Positions 16,176 through 24,369 of a stretch of DNA of 64,000 bases are shown in pieces. This DNA is from Bradyrhizobium symbiodeficiens (GTDB taxonomy: Bacteria; Pseudomonadota; Alphaproteobacteria; Rhizobiales; Xanthobacteraceae): contig NZ_CP029427.2 in assembly GCF_002266465.3 (NCBI RefSeq), forward strand, positions 6,636,501 to 6,700,500, in the 5' to 3' direction. The notes below the pieces were generated by a model. The model worked only from the letters and a program-made list of their open reading frames with translations, made no database searches and was not told where the DNA came from. The stretch's first letter is position 1. Every line of letters starts with the position of its first letter. A program made the position numbers and the translations under genes.

Positions 16176-16571
16176 ATGGATCGGCTGAGGCAGCGGGCGG
16201 ATTTCCTCGCCGTTGCCAATGGCGCGCGGGTGAACAGTCCCGCGTTCGTCCTGCAAAGCCGCCCTCGTGACGACGGCGGTCCGATCCGGATCGGCTTCAC
16301 CGTTACCAAAAAGAACGGCAACGCCCCCGTGCGCAATCGAATCCGGCGCCGGCTTCGCGAACTGGTGAAGCGGCTCGATCCGGTGTCGATGCAGCCCCAT
16401 CATGATTATGTCCTGGTCGGCCGAAGGGACGCGCTCTCGCGCGACTTCGCCACCATGCTCGACGATCTGCGCATAGCGTTCACGAAGCCCGCGCGGCATA
16501 CGCACAAGGGACGCGGCCCAAGACGCGTAGGGCCCGGCCCCGTCCCGCCTGCCAGCCGCAAACCAGATTGA
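16176..16571 (+). CDS. rnpA: Ribonuclease P protein component
   Basis: A 131-residue basic protein that assists the RNase P RNA in 5' processing of tRNAs. The conserved opening RLRQRADFLAV, the beta strands around IRIGFTVTKK and the RNA-binding signature NAPVRNRIRRRLRE are all present. The C-terminal tail after about residue 108 is an Arg/Pro/Gly-rich extension. It lies 28 bp after rpmH and 16 bp before yidC in the same direction. Confidence 0.97.
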   Translation: MDRLRQRADFLAVANGARVNSPAFVLQSRPRDDGGPIRIGFTVTKKNGNAPVRNRIRRRLRELVKRLDPVSMQPHHDYVLVGRRDALSRDFATMLDDLRIAFTKPARHTHKGRGPRRVGPGPVPPASRKPD

Positions 16572-16587
16572 TGACGAGACAACAGTG

Positions 16588-18435
16588 ATGACCGACAATC
16601 GCAATACCATCCTCGCCGTCATTCTGTCGGGCCTCGTCCTGATCGCCTGGCAGTATTTCTACAACGTGCCGGCGATGGAGAAGCAGCGCGCCCAGCAGCA
16701 GACGCAGGCTGAGCTCCAGAAGACCACGCCGCAGCCGACCGCATCCGCAACGCCGGGTACCACGCCGGCCGGCGGCGCCGCGCAGCCGTCGACCCCGGGC
16801 GTGAACCAGCAGGCCCAGCCGGTCGTCGCCCGCGAAACCGCGATTGCCGCCAGCCCGCGCGTGAAGATCGACACGCCGCGCATCGTCGGCAGCCTCTCGC
16901 TGAAGGGCGGCCGCATCGACGACATCGCGCTGGTGCAATTCCGCGAAACGGTCGACCCGAAATCGCCGCCGATCATCCTCTATTCGCCCTCCGGTACCGC
17001 GGAGCCCTATTACGCCGAGTTCGGCTGGGTGGCGGCGACGGGTGTGACCGCGAAGATGCCCGATGCCCAGACCGTCTGGCAGCAGGACGGCAGCGGAAGC
17101 CTGACGCCGACGACGCCGGTGGTCCTGAAATGGGAAAACGGCGATGGCCTGACCTTCCGCCGCACCATCGCCGTCGACGATCATTATCTCTTCACCATCA
17201 AGGACGAGGTGAGTAATGTCGGCAATGCGCCGGTTACACTCTATCCGTTCGCGCTGATCTCGCGCCATGGAGCGCCGCAGGTCTCGGGCTATTACATCCT
17301 GCATGAAGGCCTGATCGGCTATCTCGGCGATCACGGCCTGCAGGAATATGCCTACAAGAAGATCGACGAAGCCAAGAAGGTGGACTTCAAGGCCACCAAC
17401 GGCTGGCTCGGCATCACCGACAAGTATTGGGCCTCGGCGCTGCTGCCCGACACCAATGCCCCGCTTCAGGCGCGCTTCTCCTCGAACCCGGTCGGCAACG
17501 TCCACACCTACCAGACCGACTATCTGCTCGACCCCGTCACCGTCGCGATCGGCGGCACTGCGACCGCGAACGCGCGGCTGTTCGCCGGCGCCAAGGAAGC
17601 CGGCGTGGTCGGCGTGTTCCCGTTCGCCGGCCTCGGCGGCTACAACAAGGAGCTGGGGCTGAACCATTTCGATCTCTTGATCGACTGGGGCTGGTTCTAC
17701 TTCATCACCAAGCCGATGTTCCTCGGCCTCGACTTCTTCTTCCGCTTCTTCGGCAATTTCGGCATCTCGATCCTGCTCGTGACCGTGATCGTGAAGCTGC
17801 TGTTCTTCCCGCTGGCGAACAAGTCCTACGCTTCGATGGCGAAGATGAAGTCGGTCCAGCCGCAGCTTGCGGCGCTGAAAGAGCGCTACCCCGACGACAA
17901 GGTGAAGCAGCAGCAGGAGATGATGGAGATCTACCGCAAGGAGAAGATCAATCCGGTCGCCGGTTGTCTTCCCGTCGTGATCCAGATCCCGGTGTTCTTC
18001 TCGCTCTACAAGGTGCTGTTCGTCACCATCGAGATGCGGCACGCGCCCTTCTTCGGCTGGATCAAGGACCTCTCCGCGCCGGATCCGACCAATCTGTTCA
18101 CTTTGTTCGGGCTGATCCCGTTCGATCCGACCACGCTGCCCGTGTTCGGCCATTACCTCGCACTCGGCATCTGGCCGATCATCATGGGCATCACGATGTG
18201 GTTCCAGATGAAGCTGAACCCGACGCCGCCGGATCCGACCCAGCAGCTGATCTTCAACTGGATGCCGCTGATCTTCACCTTCATGCTGGCGGGCTTCCCG
18301 GCGGGCCTCGTGATCTACTGGGCCTGGAACAACACGCTCTCGGTGCTCCAGCAGAGCTACATCATGCGCCGCAACGGCGTGAAGGTGGAGCTGTTCGACA
18401 ATCTCAAGGCGACGTTCGCGCGCAAGGCGACGTAG
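16588..18435 (+). CDS. yidC: Membrane protein insertase YidC
   Basis: A 615-residue inner-membrane insertase and chaperone for membrane proteins. An N-terminal anchor lies at about residues 6-22, followed by a Pro/Gln/Ala-rich linker and the large periplasmic beta domain (about 80-350). The conserved insertase core of five membrane segments (about 365-600) includes NFGISILLVTVIVKLLFFPL and the cytoplasmic hairpin KMKSVQPQLAALKERYPDD. The ATG at 16588 gives MTDNRNTILAVILSG, the usual start; a GTG lies three bases earlier. Length fits gram-negative YidC, slightly long. Confidence 0.98.
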   Translation: MTDNRNTILAVILSGLVLIAWQYFYNVPAMEKQRAQQQTQAELQKTTPQPTASATPGTTPAGGAAQPSTPGVNQQAQPVVARETAIAASPRVKIDTPRIVGSLSLKGGRIDDIALVQFRETVDPKSPPIILYSPSGTAEPYYAEFGWVAATGVTAKMPDAQTVWQQDGSGSLTPTTPVVLKWENGDGLTFRRTIAVDDHYLFTIKDEVSNVGNAPVTLYPFALISRHGAPQVSGYYILHEGLIGYLGDHGLQEYAYKKIDEAKKVDFKATNGWLGITDKYWASALLPDTNAPLQARFSSNPVGNVHTYQTDYLLDPVTVAIGGTATANARLFAGAKEAGVVGVFPFAGLGGYNKELGLNHFDLLIDWGWFYFITKPMFLGLDFFFRFFGNFGISILLVTVIVKLLFFPLANKSYASMAKMKSVQPQLAALKERYPDDKVKQQQEMMEIYRKEKINPVAGCLPVVIQIPVFFSLYKVLFVTIEMRHAPFFGWIKDLSAPDPTNLFTLFGLIPFDPTTLPVFGHYLALGIWPIIMGITMWFQMKLNPTPPDPTQQLIFNWMPLIFTFMLAGFPAGLVIYWAWNNTLSVLQQSYIMRRNGVKVELFDNLKATFARKAT

Positions 18436-18440
18436 CGATA

Positions 18441-18553
18441 CTTCGACCCTCATCCTGAGGAGCGGCCGCAAGGCCGCGTCTCGAAGGATGGCCACGGGCA
18501 CCGGGGCCTTCATGGTTCGAGACGGCGCTTACGCGCCTCCTCACCATGAGGGA
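18441..18553. repeat. Intergenic palindromic repeat (CCTCATCCTGAGG...CTCACCATGAGG type)
   Basis: The gap between yidC and engB is filled by a dyad element: CCTCATCCTGAGG, then GTCTCGAAGGATGG, later CATGGTTCGAGACG, and CTCACCATGAGG. These outer and inner arms can pair into a branched hairpin. It lies inside an operon-like run, so it is probably transcribed. Confidence 0.7.
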
Positions 18554-18571
18554 TCAACAGAAAGCCTTCGC

Positions 18572-19225
18572 ATGACCGACGACAACGATGCGAAGCTGAT
18601 CGAAGCCGGGCGAAAACTTTTCACCCGTGACTGGCAGTTCATCTGGGCCTCGCCTTCGATCCAGACGCTGCCGCCGATGGCGGGGCTGGAGGTCGCCTTT
18701 GCCGGGCGCTCCAATGTCGGCAAGTCCAGCCTGATCAACGCGCTGACGGGGCGCAACGCGCTGGCGCGCACCTCGCATACGCCGGGCCGCACCCAGGAGC
18801 TGATCTTCTTCGAGGTCCCCGGCAAGACCGATTTGCGGCTCGTCGACATGCCCGGCTATGGCTACGCCAAGGCGCCGAAGAGCCAGGTCGCGTCCTGGAC
18901 CGAGCTGATCCACAAATTCCTGCTGGGGCGCGCCTCGCTCGCGCGCGTCTACGTGCTGATCGACGCGCGTCATGGGCTCAAGGACGTCGACCTCGAGGTC
19001 TTGAAGACGCTCGACCGCTCCGCTGTCAGCTACCAGATCGTGCTGACCAAGGCCGACCAGGTGAAGGCCTCCGAGCTGCAATCGCGCATCGCCGAGACCG
19101 AGGCGGCACTGGCCAAACATCCGGCTGCGTTCCCGAACGTGCTCGCGACCTCGTCACGCAGCTCGACCGGCATGGAGAGCCTGCGCGCCGCGATGGCGAA
19201 GCTGCTGGAAGAGCGGGCCTCGTGA
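18572..19225 (+). CDS. engB: Ribosome-biogenesis GTPase EngB (YihA/YsxC)
   Basis: A 217-residue TrmE-Era-like GTPase involved in large-subunit assembly. G1 is GRSNVGKSSLINAL, the G2 region is TPGRTQ, G3 DMPGYGYA, G4 LTKAD and G5 ATSSRSS. The ATG at 18572 follows the repeat element; an earlier in-frame ATG would translate the repeat. It ends overlapping the start of the DUF423 gene. Confidence 0.97.
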   Translation: MTDDNDAKLIEAGRKLFTRDWQFIWASPSIQTLPPMAGLEVAFAGRSNVGKSSLINALTGRNALARTSHTPGRTQELIFFEVPGKTDLRLVDMPGYGYAKAPKSQVASWTELIHKFLLGRASLARVYVLIDARHGLKDVDLEVLKTLDRSAVSYQIVLTKADQVKASELQSRIAETEAALAKHPAAFPNVLATSSRSSTGMESLRAAMAKLLEERAS

Positions 19226-19596
19226 TGATGGCGCAGCGCCTGCTGATCGGGCTTGCCGGCTTGATGGGCGCCGCCGGCGTCGCGCTGGCCGCCGCCTCCG
19301 CTCACGGCGCCGACGCGAGCCGGCTGGCCTCCGCCAGCGCGATGCTGCTGTTTCACGCGACTGCCATACTTGCCGTCACGGCGCTGCTCGCGCGCGGCCT
19401 TCTGCACGGCGGAATTGGCCTCATCGGCGCATTCGGCTTCGCGATCGGCGCCGCGCTGTTCGCGGGCGACCTCACCTTGCGGCAATATGCCGGGCACTCG
19501 CTGTTTCCGATGGCGGCACCGACCGGCGGGACGGTGATGATTGCAGGCTGGTTGGCGGTGAGTGTGGCGGCGCTGGCGGCAAAGCGCAGCTCGTAG
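19225..19596 (+). CDS. DUF423 family membrane protein
   Basis: A 123-residue protein with four hydrophobic helices (about 5-25, 37-57, 62-82, 95-118). It carries the DUF423 features GAHGAD-like SAHGADASRL and GxxLFxGDL (AALFAGDLTLRQ). The function is unknown; family members are small inner-membrane proteins. Several starts are possible at 19222 (GTG), 19225 and 19228 (ATG); each overlaps or abuts the engB stop, so translation is coupled. Confidence 0.85.
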   Translation: MMAQRLLIGLAGLMGAAGVALAAASAHGADASRLASASAMLLFHATAILAVTALLARGLLHGGIGLIGAFGFAIGAALFAGDLTLRQYAGHSLFPMAAPTGGTVMIAGWLAVSVAALAAKRSS

Positions 19597-19676
19597 CCCG
19601 ACAGTCACACTTTGCGCTGTCCCCGCCAATCGGATAGAACGCAGGCCGCTCCAGTCCCGCCAGCGAGATCCGCGAC

Positions 19677-20564
19677 ATGACCGACATCTCCCCGCTCGAC
19701 CAGGCCCGCATCCTGTCCGAAGCGCTGCCGCACATGCAACAGTATGACGAGGAAACCATCGTCATCAAATATGGCGGCCACGCCATGGGCGACGAGGAGA
19801 CCGCGAAGAATTTTGCCCGCGACATCGTGCTTTTGGAGCAGACTGCGATCAATCCGGTGGTGGTGCATGGCGGCGGGCCGCAGATCGCGACCATGCTCAA
19901 GCGCCTCGGCATTCAATCGGAGTTCGCGGCAGGCCTGCGCATCACCGACGCCGCGACCATCGAGATCGTCGAGATGGTGCTCGCCGGCTCCGTCAACAAG
20001 CAGATCGTCGGCTACATCAACGAGGCCGGCGGCAAGGCCGTGGGCCTGTCGGGCAAGGACGCCAACATGGTGAAGGCGTCGAAGACGACGCGCACCATCA
20101 TCGATCCCGGCTCGAACATCGAGAAGGCGATCGATCTCGGCTTCGTCGGCGACCCCGAGAAGGTCGACCTCACGCTGCTCAACCAGCTGATCGGCTACGA
20201 GCTGATCCCGGTGCTGGCGCCGCTCGCGACCTCGAAGGAGGGCCAGACGCTGAACGTCAATGCCGACACTTTTGCGGGTGCGGTTGCCGGCGCGTTGAAG
20301 GCCAAGCGCCTGTTGCTGCTCACCGACGTGCCCGGCGTGCTCGACAAGTCGAAGAAGCTGATCCCGCAGCTCTCGGTGAAGGACGCGCGCAAGCTGATCG
20401 CCGACGGCACCATTTCCGGCGGCATGATCCCGAAGGTCGAGACCTGCATCTATGCGCTGGAGCAGGGCGTCGAAGGCGTCGTCATCATCGACGGCAAGAT
20501 GCAGCATGCCGTGCTGCTCGAGCTGTTCACCAACACCGGCACGGGAACGCTGATCCACAAGTGA
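19677..20564 (+). CDS. argB: Acetylglutamate kinase
   Basis: A 295-residue amino-acid kinase family enzyme that phosphorylates N-acetylglutamate, the second step of arginine synthesis. It shows the glycine-rich KYGGHAMGD, the VVVHGGGPQI substrate loop and the C-terminal kinase signature (VPGVLDKSKKL and ISGGMIPKVETC). The N-terminal helix (LSEALPHMQQYDEE) is of the type that allows hexamer formation and arginine feedback inhibition. Confidence 0.98.
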   Translation: MTDISPLDQARILSEALPHMQQYDEETIVIKYGGHAMGDEETAKNFARDIVLLEQTAINPVVVHGGGPQIATMLKRLGIQSEFAAGLRITDAATIEIVEMVLAGSVNKQIVGYINEAGGKAVGLSGKDANMVKASKTTRTIIDPGSNIEKAIDLGFVGDPEKVDLTLLNQLIGYELIPVLAPLATSKEGQTLNVNADTFAGAVAGALKAKRLLLLTDVPGVLDKSKKLIPQLSVKDARKLIADGTISGGMIPKVETCIYALEQGVEGVVIIDGKMQHAVLLELFTNTGTGTLIHK

Positions 20565-20590
20565 TGGGCGAACGCGAGAAACGGAAGATG

Positions 20591-20680
20591 GTCGTCATGC
20601 CCGGGCCTGACCCGGGCATTTACGCTTCTCCGTACATGCGGTTGCACGTGGATGGCCGGGACAAGCCCGGCCATGACGAG
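20591..20680. repeat. Intergenic palindromic repeat (CATGCCCGGG...CCCGGCCATG family, copy 1)
   Basis: Arms GTCATGCCCGGGCCTGACCC and GGATGGCCGGGACAAGCC with CCATGACGAG form two back-to-back stems. It is one of four related copies in the window (27525, 51361 and 59629). It lies right at the 5' side of the DUF1036 gene and may overlap its original start. Confidence 0.85.
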
Positions 20681-20725
20681 CCGAGAGTTCGGCCACGTCG
20701 TCGCTCCACCCTCACCCGCTTCCTG

Positions 20726-21712
20726 ATGACGCTGCCGGCCGCGGCCGTCTCGTTCGTCTTCTCCTCGGTGCCCGCCTTCGCTGATCTGAAGATCTGCAAC
20801 CGGATGTCCTATGTCGTCGAGGCCGCGATCGGCATCGACGACAAGGCGGCGACCGCGACGCGGGGCTGGTTCAGGGTCGATCCCGCCACCTGCCGCGTGG
20901 TGGTGCAGGGCACGCTGACCGCCGACCGCATCCTGCTCAACGCCCGTGCGCTCGGCGTCTATGGCGCCTCCCCGATTCCACAGAGCGGCAGCGACATGCT
21001 GTGCGTGGCGCAGGACAATTTCGTCATCGCCGCGGCCCGGCAATGCCGCAGCGGCCAGACCCAGGCCGCCTTTACGCAAGTGACGCCTGCGCAGGGCGCC
21101 GACGGCAACCTGATTGCCTATCTCGCCGAGGATTCCGAATATGACGACGAGCAGGCCCGCCTCGCCGGCATCCAGCGGCTCCTGGTGATCGCGGGCTACG
21201 ATGCTGCGCCGATCGACGGCGTCGACGGGCCGAAGACGCAAGCCGCCCTGGCCGCGTTCCTGAAGAGCCGCGGCTTGTCCGCGGACATCGTGGGCTCGCC
21301 GAATTTCTTCAAGACCATGGTCGATGCGGTGCAGACGCCGTCCGCGACCGGCCTCACCTGGTGCAACGACACACCGCACAAGGTGATGGCGGCGATCGCG
21401 ACCGACGACGGCAAGTCCGTGACCAGCCGCGGCTGGTATCGCATCGATCCCAAGACGTGCCTGCACCCTGATGTCACCGGCCAGCCGAAGCAGATCTTCA
21501 GCTTCGCGGAGGCCGTCGACGCCGACAACCGCGCCGTCAAGCTGAAGGACCGGCCGTTGAACTGGGGCGGTGACAGGCAGCTCTGCACGCGCGAGACCAA
21601 GTTCGAGACCACCGAGCAGACCGATTGCGGCGCGCGCGGATTCGCGGCGACCGGCTTTGGCGCGGTGGATATGTCGAGCGGCGGCAAGACGCTGCGCTTC
21701 GCCGTGCCGTGA
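20726..21712 (+). CDS. Secreted DUF1036 - peptidoglycan-binding - DUF1036 protein
   Basis: A 328-residue exported protein with a hydrophobic signal (to SVPAFA, about residue 19). A first DUF1036 domain (about 20-130) has LKICNRMSYVVEAAIGID and RGWFRVDPATC. A peptidoglycan-binding helical domain (about 148-180) is recognised by IQRLLVIAGYDAAPIDGVDGPKTQAAL. A second DUF1036 domain (about 205-328) has LTWCNDTPHKVMAAIATDD and RGWYRIDPKTC. The two DUF1036 halves are clearly paralogous. The ATG at 20726 gives a signal without the usual basic residues; the basic run just upstream (VRPRRRSTLTRF) would serve better, so the true start may lie inside the adjacent repeat. It is probably a cell-wall-associated periplasmic protein. 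Confidence 0.85.
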   Translation: MTLPAAAVSFVFSSVPAFADLKICNRMSYVVEAAIGIDDKAATATRGWFRVDPATCRVVVQGTLTADRILLNARALGVYGASPIPQSGSDMLCVAQDNFVIAAARQCRSGQTQAAFTQVTPAQGADGNLIAYLAEDSEYDDEQARLAGIQRLLVIAGYDAAPIDGVDGPKTQAALAAFLKSRGLSADIVGSPNFFKTMVDAVQTPSATGLTWCNDTPHKVMAAIATDDGKSVTSRGWYRIDPKTCLHPDVTGQPKQIFSFAEAVDADNRAVKLKDRPLNWGGDRQLCTRETKFETTEQTDCGARGFAATGFGAVDMSSGGKTLRFAVP

Positions 21713-21725
21713 AGGAAGATTTGCG

Positions 21726-22421
21726 ATGAGCCAACCCCGCACCTTTGCCCATGTCGACACCTGGGTGTTCGACCTCGACAACACGCTGTATCCGCATCAC
21801 GTCAATCTGTGGCAGCAGGTCGATGTGCGGATCACCGAGTTCGTGTCGAGCTGGCTGCAGGTGACGCCGGTGGAAGCGCGAAGACTCCAGAAGGAATATT
21901 ACCAGCGCTTCGGCACCACCATGCGCGGCATGATGACCCTGCATGGCGTGTCCGCCGACGACTATCTCGCCTACGTCCACAAGATCGACCATTCGCCGCT
22001 GGAGCCGAATCCGGCGCTCGGCGAAGCCATCGCAAGATTGTCGGGGCGCAAGCTGATCCTGACCAACGGCTCGGTGGACCATGTCGATGCAGTGCTGGCG
22101 CGGCTCGGCCTTGCAACGCATTTCGACGGCGTGTTCGACATCATTGCCGCGCAATTCGAGCCGAAGCCGGCGGCGCAGACGTATCAAAAATTTCTCGCCG
22201 ACCACGCGGTCGATCCGACACGCGCCGCCATGTTCGAGGATCTCGCCCGCAACCTCACCGTCCCGCACCAGCTCGGCATGACCACGGTGCTGGTGGTGCC
22301 GGATGGGACCAAAGAGGTCGTGCGGGAAGATTGGGAACTGGAGGGCCGGGACGCCGCCCATGTCGATCACGTCACGGATGATCTGACGGGGTTTTTGGGC
22401 AGGTTGTCGCCTCCCAGGTAG
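21726..22421 (+). CDS. HAD-superfamily pyrimidine 5'-nucleotidase
   Basis: A 231-residue HAD hydrolase. Motif I is VFDLDNTLYP (nucleophile and acid Asp), motif II LTNGS, motif III Lys in EPKPAAQTY and motif IV MFEDLARNL. LYPHHVNLW after motif I and the C1 cap around FGTTMRGMM are typical of the pyrimidine 5'-nucleotidase (SDT1-like) group. It starts 13 bp after the DUF1036 stop. The physiological substrate is uncertain: UMP/CMP dephosphorylation or clearance of damaged pyrimidines. Confidence 0.9.
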   Translation: MSQPRTFAHVDTWVFDLDNTLYPHHVNLWQQVDVRITEFVSSWLQVTPVEARRLQKEYYQRFGTTMRGMMTLHGVSADDYLAYVHKIDHSPLEPNPALGEAIARLSGRKLILTNGSVDHVDAVLARLGLATHFDGVFDIIAAQFEPKPAAQTYQKFLADHAVDPTRAAMFEDLARNLTVPHQLGMTTVLVVPDGTKEVVREDWELEGRDAAHVDHVTDDLTGFLGRLSPPR

Positions 22422-22423
22422 CC

Positions 22424-22526
22424 GTCATACCCCGCGAAAGCGGGGTATCCAGTAATCACTCCTGTCTCGATTCATCACGACCGCTGCGGCGTACTGGATC
22501 ACCCGCTTTCGCGGGTGATGACAGCG
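22424..22526. repeat. Intergenic palindromic repeat (CCCCGCGAAGGCGGGG family, copy 1)
   Basis: A left hairpin (TACCCCGCGAAAGCGGGGTA), a middle containing GCTGCGGCGTACTGGAT and a right hairpin (ACCCGCTTTCGCGGGT) are bounded by GTCAT and ATGAC. It is the first of seven related copies in this window. Confidence 0.9.
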
Positions 22527-22608
22527 AACCTAGCTTGACTCTCCCCCGCCAAATCCCGAAAAAGCCTCCAATCCGCGACAAGTCCTGCCTTCCCCAGAGG
22601 AAATCCCG

Positions 22609-23454
22609 ATGTCCCTTGCAGCCCTCGAATCCACCATCAACAACGCCTTCGACGCGCGCGACGGCGTTTCGACCTCGACCAAGGGCGAGGTGCGCGAGGC
22701 CGTGGACCAGGCGCTGGAGATTCTGGACAAGGGCGAGGCACGTGTCGCCGAGCGCGAAGCCAGCGGCAAGTGGAAGGTCAATCAATGGCTGAAGAAGGCC
22801 GTGCTGCTGTCGTTCCGCCTCAACGACATGGGCGCCATTCCCGGCGGCCCCGGCAAGGCGACCTGGTGGGACAAGGTGCCCTCGAAGTTCGACGGCTGGG
22901 GCGAGAACCGCTTTCGCGACGCCGGTTTCCGCGCCGTTCCCGGCTCCATCGTGCGCCGCTCGGCCTTCATCGCCCGCAACGTCGTGCTGATGCCGTCCTT
23001 CGTCAATCTCGGCGCCTATGTCGATGAAAGCACCATGATCGACACCTGGTCGACGGTCGGCTCCTGCGCGCAGATCGGCAAGCGCGTGCACATCTCCGGC
23101 GGAGTCGGTATCGGCGGCGTGCTCGAGCCGCTGCAGGCCGAGCCCGTGATCATCGAGGATGACTGCTTCATCGGCGCCCGCTCGGAAGTTGCCGAAGGCG
23201 TGATCGTGCGCAAGGGCGCGGTGCTGGCGATGGGCGTGTTCCTGGGCGCCTCGACCAAGATCGTCGACCGCGAGACCGGCGAGATCTTCATCGGCGAAGT
23301 GCCTGAATATTCGGTGGTGGTGCCCGGCGCGCTGCCCGGCAAGCCGATGAAGAATGGCCAGATCGGCCCGAGCACCGCCTGCGCCGTGATCGTCAAGCGC
23401 GTCGACGAGCGCACGCGCTCCAAGACCAGCATCAACGAGCTGCTGCGGGATTGA
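22609..23454 (+). CDS. dapD: 2,3,4,5-tetrahydropyridine-2,6-dicarboxylate N-succinyltransferase
   Basis: A 281-residue trimeric left-handed beta-helix acyltransferase in the succinylase branch of diaminopimelate/lysine synthesis. An N-terminal helical domain (about 1-100) is followed by hexapeptide repeats containing RNVVLMPSFVNLGAYVDE, GSCAQIG, HISGGVGIGGVLEP and DDCFIGARSEVAEG. AGAGGAAA lies ahead of the ATG. It forms a pathway set with dapE downstream, with a DUF805 gene between. Confidence 0.98.
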   Translation: MSLAALESTINNAFDARDGVSTSTKGEVREAVDQALEILDKGEARVAEREASGKWKVNQWLKKAVLLSFRLNDMGAIPGGPGKATWWDKVPSKFDGWGENRFRDAGFRAVPGSIVRRSAFIARNVVLMPSFVNLGAYVDESTMIDTWSTVGSCAQIGKRVHISGGVGIGGVLEPLQAEPVIIEDDCFIGARSEVAEGVIVRKGAVLAMGVFLGASTKIVDRETGEIFIGEVPEYSVVVPGALPGKPMKNGQIGPSTACAVIVKRVDERTRSKTSINELLRD

Positions 23455-23476
23455 GTCCGGTCCACAAAACGTAATC

Positions 23477-23642
23477 CGTCACCCTGAGGTGGCCACCTCT
23501 TCGGCGGCCCTCGAAGGGCGACGGCCCGGCTGGCTGCGATATCCCCGCCGCTCATCCTTCCAGGCTCCCGGCGCGATGCTTTGCATCGTGCCACTCGCGC
23601 CTCCAGCGACGACGGCTTCGCCGCTACGCGGGCATGACGGGT
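23477..23642. repeat. Intergenic palindromic repeat (CACCCTGAGG...CCTCGAAGGGCGACGG type)
   Basis: The gap between dapD and the DUF805 gene holds a mosaic of short inverted repeats: ACCCTGAGGTGG, CCTCGAAGGGCGACGGCCCGG, CTCATCCTTC, GATGCTTTGCATC and a final GCATGACGGG. The order resembles compound REP-type elements of this genus. No gene is seen in it. Confidence 0.6.
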
Positions 23643-23718
23643 CTGGTGTCCCGTCGAACCCCCTCTCCCTCCATCGCGACCAATCACCGGGCGACCGCTC
23701 CCGCCCGGAGCCTTTCGC

Positions 23719-24369
23719 ATGGACTGGACCTGGTATCTCTTCCGCTTCGACGGCCGCATCAACCGCGCCCTGCTGTGGCAGGCGCTGCTGATCGTCGCCA
23801 TGCTGGCGGGCCTGCTCGGCGTGATCGGTCAGGTCATTCACTTCCTCAATGCCGAAGGATCGTCAAAGCTATCGGTCAAACTCGATTTCGACTTCGGCCT
23901 CGACGACCTCTTCAAGCTGGTCGATCCCCGGATTTATCGCTCGCTGGCATCCCTCGGCCACACGGACCTGATCCTGAAGGCATCAGGCCTGTCGCTATTC
24001 ACATGGATCTTCCTGGCAACGGCCACCAAGCGGCTGCACGACCGCGACAAGAGCGGCTGGTGGATCATTCCATTCTTCTTCGCACCGGGCCTGTTCAGTC
24101 AGTTCTCGGATCTGCTGCCTGACTCCCATTGGGCCCTGTCGCTCAGCCTCACCGCTTCGACCCTGTGGCTATGGGGAATCGTCGAGCTGTTCATCGTGCC
24201 CGGCACCGCGGGCCACAACCGCTTCGGCCCCGATCCGAGCGCTGACTTCGGCGACGGCTCCGCATCCGTCTCTCCCTCGGCCAAAAGCTGGGACCAGAGC
24301 CGCGAGATCGAAATTGTCCCGCCCAGCGCTAGCCCACCCGGCGGCATGCATGTTAAGCGGGGCTCATGA
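23719..24369 (+). CDS. DUF805 family inner-membrane protein
   Basis: A 216-residue protein opening with the DUF805 signature WYLFRFDGRINRALLW, then membrane segments at about 21-42, 91-108, 116-133 and 141-160. The conserved KRLHDRDKSGWW lies between the second and third, and the last segment ends in GTAGHNRFGPDP. The family function is unknown. Its stop overlaps the dapE ATG by 4 bp, so it is co-translated with dapE. Confidence 0.87.
   Translation: MDWTWYLFRFDGRINRALLWQALLIVAMLAGLLGVIGQVIHFLNAEGSSKLSVKLDFDFGLDDLFKLVDPRIYRSLASLGHTDLILKASGLSLFTWIFLATATKRLHDRDKSGWWIIPFFFAPGLFSQFSDLLPDSHWALSLSLTASTLWLWGIVELFIVPGTAGHNRFGPDPSADFGDGSASVSPSAKSWDQSREIEIVPPSASPPGGMHVKRGS

Noticed and set aside
16480..18513. 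A 677-residue open frame on the minus strand opposite yidC
   Set aside because: It is the antisense shadow of a GC-rich gene: composition is dominated by Arg/His/Asp/Glu with no family motif, and yidC on the plus strand is beyond doubt.
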